In this document: positions 1-12,410 of the stretch, in pieces | Position numbering within the stretch: the stretch's first letter is position 1 | Layout of the letters: every line of letters starts with the position of its first letter | Assembly: GCA_028564675.1 (NCBI GenBank) | Contig: JAOVVO010000096.1 | Span: forward strand, 62,001 to 126,000 | Source: Onchocerca lupi | Lineage: Eukaryota; Nematoda; Chromadorea; Rhabditida; Onchocercidae | Length of the DNA: 64,000 bases | Reading direction: 5' to 3' | Notes under the pieces: generated by a model | Seen by the model: the letters and a program-made list of their open reading frames with translations, nothing else | What the model was told of the DNA's origin: nothing | Database searches by the model: none | Made by a program: the position numbers and the translations under genes

Positions 1-29
1 ACTAGTTTATATTATTTCTTTTTCTACAC

Positions 30-100
30 TTGTAATGATCAATTTCATGAAGTCTCCATAATATTTCTGTTTCAAACTCTGTAGCACTACAGGAAGCCAT
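30..100 (-). CDS. Possible first exon of a gene running off the left edge
   Basis: On the minus strand an ATG at 100 opens a short reading frame beginning MASCSATEFETEILWRLHEI and reaching a possible donor (GTGTAG) at 29-24. If it is an exon, the rest of the gene lies to the left of the window. A second minus-strand frame is also open here, so the frame is uncertain. I do not recognise the product. It lies downstream of HYI on the same strand. Support is limited to the start codon, open frame and plausible donor. Confidence 0.2.
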
Positions 101-1250
101 TTTGCACGACCTCCATGCTTCACTTACAGAAAGAATAATTCTTCAAAGCGAAATACATAAACCTGAACATCATATTTACATTGACTTAAAGAATTTTCTG
201 AAAGTATTTGAAGGAAAATGAAAATTTAAACCCAAACATATTAATAAAACTAGTAAATAAACTGAACAATACATTTTCGCTGGAAATAGTGTTTCCTTAA
301 AGAATTACATTAAAAATAGGTGAAAACTGCAACAACGAAGCATCCTAAATCATTGTTTTCTTGCTTTATATCTTGACTCATCTTTTCTGTAAACAAGACA
401 TAACAATATCGTATATTCCAATTTGAAATATAATAAAGATGCACAATAAGTTAAAATCATGGAATAAACATTATTTCTTAACTTTTTTTATCGCAACAAA
501 AAGAAAATCTAAGACTTATAAATTTTAACAGGAAAATATTGAAGCAACATAAAGAAATAAGATAAAAAAGAATCAACAAAAAAACTGTACTGAACTTCTT
601 ATAAAAACGATATAATAGATGAGAAAGCTGCTATGAATATAAGTCGAGAACAAACGGAAAAATCTATTAGATTTTTAGTATTAAATGTGGATAATGAAAT
701 ATGTGTGTGAAACAAAATCGCAACTTAAAAAAAAAAAAATTGTTGGAATAACTGACACTGTTATAAACTTTGGAAGAAATTTATTTTGGATCTAAGAAAT
801 TCTGGAAAATATTTGGACCCAGTTACTTAACTGTTATAATAACTGACTTAGTGTTTTTTAACTCAATAAATTGGAATAAATTTTTGAAATTTATGCATTT
901 TGTGCGATTAGACATATTTCTAGAAAAAACTATACAAGAGAAGAATATCATAAAATATTATACACTGAGAAGCCTCAATTTTAAAAAAGAGCAAATCTTG
1001 CCCAAAATGTAATATGGCTTAGAACAAAGCAAAAAGAAGGAGAAAATATTTGGAAACTATAGTGCATCAACTGAGTAGATAAAATAACAACGGAGCAATT
1101 ACAGGGAAATAAGCCGCTTCTAACTGCATTAGTATTAAGGATCTTAACGATTCTTTCGTTTAGGATTAACTATTATTTCAACATGTTAAAAATAAATCTA
1201 AAAGTCTTATCAAAACATGAAAGAAAAACTTGAAAAATAAGCAAGCACTG
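101..1250. other. Intergenic, no gene seen
   Basis: AT-rich sequence downstream of the HYI stop codon. An 80-codon open frame on the plus strand (770-1012) has no recognisable motif and no splice context, and is probably chance. I see no RNA gene or clear poly(A) signal. Confidence 0.5.
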
Positions 1251-3566
1251 TCAGAATGTAAGTCCATAATGGTAAACCCACTGGAGATACTGATTATCAC
1301 ATCCACTATTTAGATATTCACATCCGACATCCCAATCGCCAAATTTCTTTAGTATTTTAAACACGTAACTGTAATTTATTTCGCCATCTGTATCTGGTTC
1401 ATGACGACCTGGTACTTGAGCTACTTGAATGTGTCCTGAAATTAGATCATTATTAATTTTATAAAGCAAAAATTGTAGAGACTGGTTAAATTCTTAAATA
1501 GTGAAAGATAATTAGCTTTGATGTGTCTTTTTTTTTGCGTCTCGCTGAATTTCCTGTATACTAATGAGCTGAACTTAAGAAAAAAAAAACTATTTAGTAT
1601 GCAGCAATCGTACAGTAAAATGAATTTGGATAAAGATTAACACTCTCAGAGGATTTATTTCCCAGCAAAAGACAAGTACGATAATAACTGCGATAGTAAT
1701 TTTAAATAATGTAAATCAAGTTCAAAATTAGCTTACCTGTAAAAGGTGCCAGAGTTTCAATAGTAGTAGTAAGCTGCCCACAAATTTGCTGAGCATGAAA
1801 CAAATCCTGTAAACTGGTTGCTTACTTTAACAGGAAAAAAAGTGTTGAGGAAAATGAAAGTTTAAAATAGCAATTTATATGAAATTATACTTTAAAAATG
1901 CACAATACTCACCAACATGATCTTTAAATTCGGTTCATTTACTTCTTTCAACACTTGTAGAGCTGCAATATATTTTCATTTTTTGCTTAGAAATTAATCG
2001 AGACAATGAAACTCTTCTAATTTTATTTATTATTATAACTGAAATGATATTAAGGAATAAATGAATGGAAGCCAAATACTGAGAAATATTAAAAGAACTG
2101 GCACCTTTCGAATAAGAATTCATGAAATAGCCAGAAATAGCAGCTTCGCAGATCGGTTCAATGAGACAAGTTATTGATTCCTGAAAAAAATTCTTCCTAA
2201 TATCGATATCGACGGCAAATAAAATGAAACTGAACAATATTTGATTATTGTTATGGAAAACTGTAAACAAATCTGTATGAAAAAAATCAACCCTTGATTT
2301 GTGCTATTCAAAATACTTTAAACCCATACTTTTTGAAATATTTCTGATTTTCATCAGCAGGTTTTGAAAAATAAGAAAATAAGTGCCATAGATTACCACA
2401 GCTGAACATTTCTTTCCAACCTTTTTAAATTGCTGACAAGCCAAACGAATATTTTCAACGTAAACTTCGAAGTTCTTATCCGTTTGCTCCGCTATACCAG
2501 CCATCACATGAACCTAAATTGATAATGAAAAGATATAAAATTTTGAAAAATGCAAAAAAAAAAATTATTAGAGCGAATAAGACTTGAAAGCATATGAATT
2601 TGTTAAAGATTTCAGATGATTCAGTTGATAACTTTAAGCATAGGATGGAACCTTCTGCACATTCAGCTTTTTTGCGTACTCAACTGCGATATTCAAGGAT
2701 TCAATATACTTGGATTTTTGCTCTGAAAGGGCTGCAAGACCACGAGAACCTTCAGACCAATTACCTGCAACAATTTTTATGAAAAAAATATATGTGGAAA
2801 GCAAACTGAATTATTTACAGTAAACATCGAAGATAAAGTAATAAACAAAAACAGCACAGAATTAATCCAGAGTTTATCTCAGTATCTAATACAAGTCAAT
2901 TAGAGATGGACAGTTGGAAAAAAAGGAGAAAAAGGAAGAAAAATGCTTTAAGGATGATTCAGGAAAAAAAAAAGAGAACAAAATAAGGGATACCTGCGGG
3001 TGCATTGATAAGAATATGTTTGAGACGATAATGTTCAGCTTGTTCTTGCAGTTCCTCCACTGGCCATCCATATGGTAGTGATACTTCAACAAGTTGAAAC
3101 CCAAGTTCAGCTGCTTTCTCATATCTTCATATATTGTTCTAGATAATTATCGAAAGCGGATAATTGTAGATAATTCAGCTGTATTAAAATAACTGTAGAT
3201 AATTCAGTTGTATTAAAAAATTTAATACAGCTTCCTAATCAAAATTAAAAATTACTGATTTAGAATCATTTGGATTAGTTTTTTTTTTTCGCTAATTTTT
3301 TTTGCGCTACTTAACGCTGAATTTTTATTACTTAACTTAACGTTGAAACTGCTTTGGAATTAATAAATCTGCTATTTCAAATAGGTTGCGTAATTGCCCA
3401 ATTATCAACTCAAATTGATGTGTTACATGAAGACATAAATGGTAAAGAAAAAAGTTTATTCAAATGCTTCTTTTTCTTAACAAAGATAAAGAAAAAAAAA
3501 GAAGTATTACTTTTGTAGCAAATCCATCTCAGGAAACATCATCGTCAAATTTGCAGCTACACGCAT
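1251..3566 (-). CDS. HYI: Hydroxypyruvate isomerase homologue, 8 exons
   Basis: Putative hydroxypyruvate isomerase (interconverts hydroxypyruvate and tartronate semialdehyde), a TIM-barrel protein of the AP-endonuclease-2/xylose-isomerase-like superfamily, probably cytosolic. Exons on the minus strand are 3511-3566, 2994-3124, 2652-2764, 2397-2513, 2105-2180, 1913-1962, 1737-1806 and 1251-1435. They sum to 798 nt (265 aa), normal for the family, with phase kept at every junction. The N-terminus MRVAANLTMMFPEMDLLQKY matches the family start (barrel strand 1). Likely metal or catalytic residues visible are Glu147 in CLIEPI, Asp182 in MLDLFH, His206 in GHIQVAQ and Glu223 in DGEINY. The start was chosen because the family N-terminal motif begins exactly at this ATG. 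Donors are mostly GTAAG/GTGAG-like; exon 3 has a weaker donor (GTTCCA). Nothing looks broken. Identity is sure at family level; substrate is inferred. Confidence 0.93.
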
Positions 3567-5235
3567 ATCGTCAAAATATTTCAAATTTTTTTGATGAGAT
3601 CAATAAATCTGAAGAAAAAGCAGGCATCGAAGATTTTGTGAAATTATGAAGTATTCCTATTATTAATTCAACTTATTTCAATTCCACTTCTTCCAATTTT
3701 GCATCATGCCAACTAGAAATTAATTTTAATTCTTAAAATTGATTTATTCCACAATATTTCTCGTTGTTTTGTTTGATAATTTAGGTATTTAATTATTTTC
3801 GAAACAATGAGAATCCGGTATAGCAAGTAAAATAGGCAAAAAGGAAGCATACTTTTAATTTTTAAGAAAGTCTTAGGAACTTTATATAGAACTTAGTAGA
3901 TATCATAGTTATCGTCTCTCTATTTCTCAGAATACTTCATTTTTTCCCGTTCTTTACAATATCAAAGATCAATTCGATTTACTTGCCATAAAATGATACT
4001 ATCAGCAAGAAACCATCTTAATGTCCTAACAGATAACACAATACTGTTGAGGGGAAAAGACACAATGATAAACATTTTAATAAAAAGCATTGAAAGATTG
4101 ATAATTTCATACAATTGAAAACCTACAGAGTCAAATTAAAAAAGAAAGAGAGAGAAAAGACTAAAAAAAACGCAAAAACAATATGGAGAAAAGACTGATA
4201 TGACGAAAAATAGAGAGGGAAAGAAGAGAACCTTTACAAAATAAGAGTAACAGGCAAAAAAAAGATTTCCCAAATGAGATTATCTCAGGATCAATTAGGG
4301 TCAATTCGCGAACTGTAGTAGTGCCAATTAGCGACGATTATTTGGCAAATTAAATCAGTAGCTGATGATGTGTTTGGTTCGTCGCGGGGGAGGAAGTTGG
4401 GTTGTCTGGTAAATACCGGTCGTGGGTGAGATGTAATTCCTTTAAGAATGACTGATGAAATGTAATTTTGATATACATTTATGCGAAAATATGATTTTCC
4501 TCCCTGCCTTCTCTAACTTCTTTCAGGACATTTCACATTCTTTTGGTGATAAAAATTATAGCTTAATGATTATCATTTATCAGTCAATTCTGATCTCTCT
4601 GCTCATTATTTATTATATGACTTATGTTAGAAAATTATAGTTAATATACTGCCTTATTTGCTTTCTTCACATCTAAGACTTAAGTTACATGCAAAAATTC
4701 TTTCAACAAATCTTTGTAAAAAACACGCTTTATTTTAAGAGAAATGTTAAGCAATGCAATCATCTAAATTAAAGTATTTAAAAAAACAGAGCATCGAAAT
4801 AGTAACGATACGAGAATTTTTATAACAGAAATAAGTCACTGAAAAGATACAGTGCATAAAAGGGACATATGAAACGTATGTTCTTTACACTTAGATTTAC
4901 ATTAAATTAATTGTGGAAACTGTACAACTATAAGAGTTAAAAAAAAGTAACGATTGATTTTTATAAATTTCTACAAAATTTTCAAAATACGCCGAAGAAT
5001 ATAAAAGAGAACTTGATTTGAGCATATTTAAAACTTATTACAGCTTATAAATAAACTAATACATCGAATTGATGAAGCAAAAGTCTAAAGAACTACATAA
5101 CCGCTAAATAAATGCTAAAATTTATGCAACAAAAGAAATAGAAAACACAGGAAACACGACAGAAATTACTACTGTGCTGTTTGCTTTGAATTCTACAACT
5201 TTTGTTAAGTAATAGGATCGATGTGGAATACTTAC

Positions 5236-5325
5236 CAAGTAAAAGTTTGGTGGTTTACGCAGTTTGTACGAGATAGTAGCAATTTTATTTGTAGAATAAT
5301 GGCGATAACAAAATAATAGATACAT
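5236..5325 (-). CDS. Orphan exon-like segment
   Basis: On the minus strand a TTTTCAG acceptor is followed by exactly 90 open nucleotides and then a strong GTAAGT donor. The phase-0 translation contains RHYSTNKIATISYKLRKPP, which looks protein-like, but I do not recognise a family. No partner exons were found on either side, so this may be an exon of a gene with long introns or a relic. The splice signals are seen; the gene is inferred. Confidence 0.25.
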
Positions 5326-6061
5326 CTGAAAACAAGATGAAAATCACTATTTTATACTATCTGTTTTCCTTCTGGAAGGGTACATATCAATTTGAATAAT
5401 CGATTTATCATCCAGTGAATCATTTATTATGGTTATTTGGAATCACAGTTGTATTAGCATCATTTGCTAAATTTAAGAAGATGTGGATTATGCTGCAATC
5501 CAGTACAATTTTCAAATTTACTTTCTTATGAATGGTAATTGAGGAAGCAGGTCAAATCCAATTAAAAGTACTGGTGATGATAGTGTTACTTACAAAGAAT
5601 CAAATACTGATCATCCAGTTTGTTTGAAGGAAGATTAAATTCAAACAAAGATGACATATACACATTAAAAATTGTTTTCTCAAGCAATCCTGAGAAGTGA
5701 TACATTATATTGCAATGAAGTGTTGCTTTATTTTATTTGCGATTACAAGGATTTTGTTGTTTAATTTTGAAACCATATTAAAAAATGACTGTATCTTTTG
5801 AACAATCATCCCGGTTAGGTGTTATTCTCCTTATCTTATTCAATCTTGCGAAAATGATACTTGACATTTTTAGAATTTTTTGGTTTTCTTTTATCGTTTC
5901 TTGGCTTATTCATTTGGTCTAATAGTTTTCGCTTATCGTCACTATTTGAATTAAATTCTTTCCGAAATTTTGCCAGTGTTCACTTTTGATTCGAATCGTT
6001 TGAAAACAGTGAAACTTTAAAATTGTACATTTGCTTTCTAAACGCAATTAAATTCATTTTG

Positions 6062-6540
6062 TTACGAAACTTCTTTGTCGTCCGAGTCCCTTCCTTGTGT
6101 TATCGGATTCGTTATGATGACGTTTGATTGTTGCTCTTTTGATTCAATAATTTGCAAACCATATTCGATGCAACACAATGCCGTATCATGCGAACCTTTG
6201 CAATGGAAACATGGTCGTTTCCTAATATTGCAATTTTCAGTGTTATGTCCCGGTTTTAAACAATTGAGGCATGCCTTAATCTTTGCCAAATACTCCATAT
6301 GTTGCTTGAACTCGGATACTGAAGAACAGATATAATATTTACCCAATATCAAGTATATAAATTTAGTTTTTTCTGTACTGGTTATCTCAAAGCCTTTAAT
6401 ATTCATTAACAAAGTATTTTAATATCTGTTCTTCGCTCCTAAAGTATTTCAGTAACTTTACATTAATAGTTGTTGATCGCCTTCTAAAATGCGTTGTTGA
6501 TCCACTATTACTAAGTGAATTTTGGAATACGGAACTGATA
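6062..6540 (-). pseudogene. BEL/Pao retrotransposon gag relic with two zinc knuckles
   Basis: The minus-strand frame 6412-6062 encodes two CCHC-type zinc knuckles: CLNCLKPGHNTENC (CX2CX4HX4C) followed by CFHCKGSHDTALC. This tandem pair is typical of the C-terminal end of BEL/Pao Gag. Weaker gag-like coding continues upstream to about 6540 in other frames, so it is frameshifted. No protease, reverse transcriptase or LTR was found next to it, so it is an isolated, dead fragment. Part of the segment (GAAGAACAGATAT at about 6319 and its reverse complement at about 6422) occurs in inverted orientation, suggesting local rearrangement. Confidence 0.75.
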
Positions 6541-6969
6541 TTAAAGATGCTATATATTTTCTATTGTAGTTATAGCTGGAATTCAAGAATATAGTCGTTC
6601 TAAAACTATTTTAGATTTGTTATTTTATTTTTTATTTTTTCCAAACTCTTATCAAGTAATTTGGTATTTAAACAGAATTTTATTAACACGAAAGTATAGA
6701 TGTAAGTATAAGCATAAAACAAAAATAATACGTAATAGGTATCAATGAATTTCTGGGCAATAAATAATGCTAAAAATTCGTTTTAAAATAAAAGGATGAA
6801 AATTTCAACAGTTATAATTTCTAACATGAAAAAATATCATTTTAAAAAATTACTGTTTAAGGAATTTTTGAAGTTATCAAAACTTTATTAGAATGAATCA
6901 AATTTTTTTTATAACGTTTTTCACAGTAATATCATATTGTTATATTGATTGGATTACAGTTGAAAAGAG

Positions 6970-7058
6970 AACATTTTATTGAATGATCGCTTCATCTTTT
7001 TTCATCATCCAGTAACTGGATGATGAAAAAAGATGAAGCGATCATTCAATAAAATGTT
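6970..7058. repeat. Perfect 44-bp inverted repeat with 1-nt spacer
   Basis: Arms 6970-7013 and 7015-7058 are exact reverse complements, separated only by the A at 7014. The left arm starts AACATTTTATTGAATGATCG and ends TTTCATCATCCAGT. The 1-nt spacer means an intramolecular hairpin would have to open a few central pairs. It could be a palindromic fold-back element, a recent inverted duplication, or a cloning/assembly artefact. No target-site duplication is evident on inspection. Confidence 0.95.
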
Positions 7059-8951
7059 ATACTCATTTTCTTTTAACCTTTCCAAACTTTTAATTTTTTC
7101 TTCGATCATATTTAAATCAAATCATTTACATTTGAAAAAATGTGATTCATTTTTCCCTTTTCATACATTTCTAATATTCTTTCACTTTTTAGGACTTCCT
7201 TCATAAACATTTAATCAAAACATTTTTAAATTATTTTGAACATTTTGTGATTTCTATACTACCGTTATTAATAAGTATTATCTTTAAAGAATATTATTAC
7301 CAAAGAATTCTTTAATTGAGCCATAGTTTTTCTTGTAACAAATAATTTTATTCATAAAATCACTATGATTGCAAATTTATGTTTTTTTTTCTTTCCATTA
7401 TTCCGAAATATTCTTGATTTTGGTGAAAATAAATAGGAAGTAACAGTTTTTACACTTAAATGTAGAATAAGATTAATGTTCGAAGCATTATTTAAGCAAA
7501 AAAATATAAATGTTATTATGAAGTTTATTTTTTCTGGTCAAAAATGAGCATTTTTGAGATTGGCAATCTTTATATAGATTTAACATCAGTGAAAATTTTT
7601 CGAAAATCATATCAAAAAAACACGATATTTTTGATATTTTACATCTTCATGTACATTACTCATACTATCCATCTGTTAGATGTTATAAATTCAATTTTAC
7701 CTCAAAAATTGAGTGCGAAAAAGTTTATTTATAAATAAAGAACAAATTCCGGAAAATATCAAGGAATTAATCGCTTCCACATATTGTATTTTTTGTTTGA
7801 TTTGCAAAAATTACTTCTTCTCTTCCAAAAAATTTTGTTTCAAAATTAGAAATTTTAAGTTTTAGTACAATAGCTACAATATGCAACATAACTGTGATAC
7901 CACTTCTTTATTACATATCCAAACAATACAAACAACTTTGATGGACGAAACTGAATTTTGTTAACAACGTTCAAAAAATATGTGGGAAAAATTTGCACAT
8001 CTTGAAGAAGTTAACTTTTATTTGTCATCATTACTTGATGAGTTGAAATTTTGAAAATTTAATTTGTTCAGTAGGAAGCCATTAAAAAAAAAACAGAACA
8101 TATAATTATCAAGTAAAATTTGTTGAATATTCGAATTATTATGTTTCCGATGTAATCTACATTACATCAGAACTATGGTACTTTCACTTGGTTCTATTAC
8201 ATTCACACGAAAATCAGATTAACGTGTTTAGCAATTTATTGAATGATCTATTATATTCTAAATACTTTATGCAGTTTCAACTTCTGTTTGAAATTCTATC
8301 AGCACTATCGTCACAAAAAAAAAAAAAAAAAGGGAAAAATAGCTATGAAACCTTCAATTAATTTTGCTTCAATTGATTTTTAAATTCTGTTATGAATATT
8401 AGAATGCATTTGAGGAAAAAAAACACTCAGGAATTCAACTATTCGCGCTTTTTCATTGAACAATTGCGCACTTGCTTTTTGATTATGAATTATGAAAGAA
8501 ATGATATATTTCCTGTCAAAAATGCTAAAATTAGATCGTGATATCACGACCAGATTCATATATCAATGCGACAATAACGAAAATAATGTTTAATAATTGT
8601 AGTAATAACGATTAATATGACAGTTTCTTTACAGAAAAACATATATAAACAAATATTTTCAGTATGTAAATAAATGTGGTCATTGCAAGGAACCATGTTT
8701 TAATTTCTTTCGACGTAACGAATATCATACATTCTTCCGTTCTTACATCTCGCTGAGGTTTGTAAGGAATTGTTTGAAAGTGATTTAAAGTTCAGTTGTA
8801 AAATTGGTTGAAAATTTTCTACTGTTTCTACTTTCATGATTAAGATTAAAAATTTATTCAAAATTTCTCACATTTTACAACGTGAAATATCCGTATTAAA
8901 ATTGTAAAATACGGGTAAAGGATTGCTTTCTTAGAAATTCTTGAAAAAAAT

Positions 8952-8954
<3 letters not shown>

Positions 8955-8982
<28 letters not shown>

Positions 8983-9010
8983 GTTTGTTTGTTTTTTTTT
9001 TTTTTTTTTT
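8955..9010. repeat. Poly-T tract with GTTT interruptions
   Basis: A run of about 28 T, a short GTTTGTTTG interruption and a further run of about 19 T. It is a low-complexity tract whose exact length is unreliable in most sequencing. It could be the reverse-complement poly(A) tail of a retroposed sequence, but no retroposon body was recognised beside it. Confidence 0.8.
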
Positions 9011-9275
9011 CATTTCTTACAATAAGTAATATATTGAAATGAAAGATGTTTTTGTGAAATTTTGTCATTTGCGAAAAGCGAGCAATAGCTCAAATTATGT
9101 GATTAGTGATAAAAATAGATCAAATAGAATACAAAATTATAGCAGATAATTCATGAGTCGAAAAAGATCTGATATTTAGGTTAAATATTTCGTGAATCAA
9201 TAAGTTAGGTAGAATGATCGAACAGGAAAAGATCGACGGATGTATGAATTAACGATATATATATATATACAGAAA

Positions 9276-11277
9276 TTATTCTTCACCAATTGGTAAAGCA
9301 AGCCATGCTGGAAGTTCATGCTTATTGTGCGGATAACGACGATTAAGAGCTGCTTGAATTTGCTCAATAATAAATTTATAATCTATTGGATAAGGTGATA
9401 ATGTCATATACATTAATCTGTAAGAAAAGTTTTGGATAACTTAGAGAGATGCAAGTCAGGAAGAATTTGATTATAAATGTATGAGAAATGTGAAGAGACA
9501 TGTGTGGAACAGTGTATGATCTTTAAAGATGGAAAAGTTTGAATTTATTTCCTTTTTTGTGTGATAAATGCTATAATGATCTTCTTTTTTTTTTTTGATG
9601 CACAGAATAAATTCATTTTTGTAATCTTTATTATTAAATAATCAAAATATTCCTATTATACCTCCTGTGGATAATATCATTATTACCTGTAAAGAGATCG
9701 AATTTCTCTCGGAAGTCGTTTAAATTCGATATTTCGATAGAACAAACACTTCATGTCACATACCCGCTTTTCATTAAATACCGAACGCCATGGAAGCTTA
9801 CCAGAGATCATTTCAGCAATCATATAAATTAAGGCGATGATATCATCTGATGGACCCTACAGTATTATTTCTTCTTAATTTTATTTTGAGCGTATTTTAA
9901 AACTTTTTCTTTATTTTTGAAAATTTTCGATTCATTTTTTCTTTTTTTTTCCAAAATTAATTTGTTCCATGGTTACTCAACCGAATAATTTCTTTTGGAA
10001 TTTCTACCTGTTCACGTCCTCGATGAACTCGCACGGAACTGTATCGGATGGTACCAACAAATGGTACAAATGCTCGTGGTTTACAAGGCCACGGTAAAAC
10101 TAAGCTTAGATCGGTAATTAACATGCGCGATTCAATAGAACCGTAAGAGATTGGATTACGAAATGCAAAACTATAATTAAACTTAATTGAAAATTAATGC
10201 ATTTGAATGAATTAAACTTTGTCCTTTTCAAGATATTAACTGAATTTTAAGCCATCCATTAATTGCCAATCTGATTAGTCTTAAAGATTGCAATTGTTTT
10301 ACCTATAAGGTGAAACTTGACGATGTACATAACCAAGCCGATGAAGCGATGCAAGAGCCCGAACACATCCCATCATAATAACCAGTGCTAGGTCTAGTGG
10401 AATGGTACCAGTAGGTGATAATGATAGCAGTGAACCTAACACCGTTGCATGATATTCTAGAATAGCACATGGCCGTCCAATCCATTCCGGATCACGTTCA
10501 CCATCTTGATCACCATTTTCACCAAAGATCATCTAATAGCAGCTTGTTTTCGGAATTAAGAGTTCTTTAATTAAATAAAAAATTGTCTTAAAATTTATGA
10601 AATTTGAAATCTTTTGTTTTTAATTTTTTATTCTAATTTTTTCAAATATTATATTTTTTAACTAAAATCTCCAACAAATTTTACCTTTTTAAGACGGCCA
10701 AAACAAATTAATTTTGGAAAATGTATAGAACGACCTCTAGTCATTTCTAAAATTTTGACAGTTCGATGTATAGCCGTATTTCTTCGATCATCTGTTCTAT
10801 CATGCCTTGCAATTAACATGTGCATCACCTATAAATTTTTTGATACAAAAATTATGTCCTGAATAAAATAATATGATCTATTTCAATTGCCTATCACTTA
10901 AACATAAACAACAATTAATGATTAAAAATCAGTAAAAAGACAAATCGAAATATTACAAAATTTTAGGGACAAATTTTTTTGGTAAAGTTCCTTAAAAAGG
11001 TTGAATTTGGTTCTTAGTTAAATAAAAGTATATTGAGAAAGTATTAAAATGGTCTTAATCTTAGCGTTAATATTTGGAATGAAATTTCTGGGATGAAAAA
11101 AAAGATAAAAAATACGGTATCAGGTGCTTTATCATCGTACACTTGATGCAACGTATATTCACGATCTACCGGATCATCTTCGGTGCATGTTATGAAGAAT
11201 GCATGCCTGTCATGATCAATAACACCGCAGATATTTTCTACATTTTCTTCAATTTCACCCCAAAAAATTGTCCCCAT
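9276..11277 (-). CDS. CK1/TTBK-family predicted pseudokinase, 6 exons
   Basis: Protein-kinase fold of the casein kinase 1 / tau-tubulin kinase group. Minus-strand exons are 11116-11277, 10685-10828, 10303-10532, 10008-10170, 9687-9856 and 9276-9417: 1011 nt, 336 aa, phase kept throughout. C-lobe family marks are clear: GTIRYSS (about 218-224), HRGREQ, the SDD before helix F, and ISGKLPWR. Catalytic marks are lost: the catalytic loop reads HRQVSPYS (172-179) where active family members have HRDxKPxN, so the base Asp, the Lys and the Mg-binding Asn are all changed. The DFG site reads DLS (199-201). No Gly-rich loop or beta-3 AxK lysine is visible in the first exon. It is therefore predicted to be catalytically dead and perhaps a scaffold. 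The ATG was chosen because a TTTTTTTAG acceptor lies 19 nt upstream, fitting spliced-leader addition. Confidence 0.88.
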
Positions 11278-11296
11278 GCTTTGGTTAGTGTTGAAA

Positions 11297-11298
11297 CT
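11297..11298 (-). promoter_or_regulatory. Probable trans- or cis-splice acceptor before the pseudokinase start
   Basis: On the minus strand CTTTTTTTAG ends here, 19 nt upstream of the chosen ATG at 11277. In nematodes such an acceptor just before a start codon usually marks spliced-leader trans-splicing. An upstream 5' UTR exon joined in cis is the alternative. Confidence 0.45.
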
Positions 11299-12410
11299 AA
11301 AAAAAGTTTTCAGAAAATTTGTATAATGTCAGAATGATTGACATAACATCGAATTATTTATCGATTAAGCAACGGTATCTATACAATATTCTTGAGGAAA
11401 ACTTGGAAGATCATCAAAAGATGTAGTAACACATTTCTGTTGAATGAGAAAAAAATAAAGAAATATTCGGGAGAATTGCATCACCGAAAAAAAATTGCAA
11501 TAAAATGTCAGTACTGAAGTCATTATTTAACATCATTTTGTTCTGTAAAACTTAAAAATATCGATGATGACGAATAAACACTCATTATATATTAACTAAT
11601 CAAATTTGATGCACGGTATAAATGTGAATTAGTTTAATTTTATTCACTTATAATCTCATTTATTTCTCTTATTTTTCTTATTTTTATCTTCCCTTATTTA
11701 TTTCCTCATTACGGAAGAATATAGATGCTTATTTCGAGAACACATTAAAAATATCGTCCACAATTGCTACATAATAGATATTTCATATTTTTGCCGGAAA
11801 ACTTTTAAAAATATCACATTGCTTAAATTTTTGTAGCTTGAATAAATTTTTGGCAACTCACATCTGAGATCTTCGAAATAAATCAACCTTACGCAACGAT
11901 GGCAACTACAAAATATATTAGCACCCATGTAACTGCACATCTTTTATGTTATAATAAATTTATAATCAAATTTGCATGCTATTCAGTACATCAAAAAAGA
12001 AAAAAAAAGCTGTCGGTTTCTTGACGTTTCTGAATATATCACCCGGATAAAGAATTAAATTATTTGTATTTACAGAATAAATTTAACAGCTGATATTAAA
12101 AGATTAGTTTGGAATGATGTTTCCTTAACTTAATTTAATTTCAACCTCAGGAACTATATTCAGTATTTCAGGGATAATTAATCACATATGGTGATAAATA
12201 CTCGTCCAATGAAATAAGATTTAAATTTTTTGTTAAAACCTAATTTACTTCCAACATTCCGTATCTCTTTTATCGCTAGCCAGTTGGATTCACGACAACG
12301 CGTAGCCGGGTTTAACTAGTCTATATAAATAAAAATTTAATTGTTTGTTTGGTCAAAATTTTAAAATAAAGTGATTTTTGAATTTTATATTATCGATAGA
12401 AGTCGACATA

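Larger units (their letters stand above)
3567..9275. other. Gene-poor intergenic stretch between HYI and the pseudokinase
   Basis: About 5.7 kb of AT-rich DNA. It contains an isolated exon-like segment (5236-5325), a BEL/Pao gag relic (6062-6540), a perfect inverted repeat (6970-7058), a long broken T-tract (8955-9010) and a short TA run just before 9270. A less AT-rich patch at about 4290-4440, upstream of HYI, could be regulatory, but no motif was recognised. No other gene is supported. Confidence 0.5.

Noticed and set aside
770..1012. 80-codon plus-strand frame near the left edge
   Set aside because: No motif, no splice context, composition as expected for AT-rich intergenic DNA.
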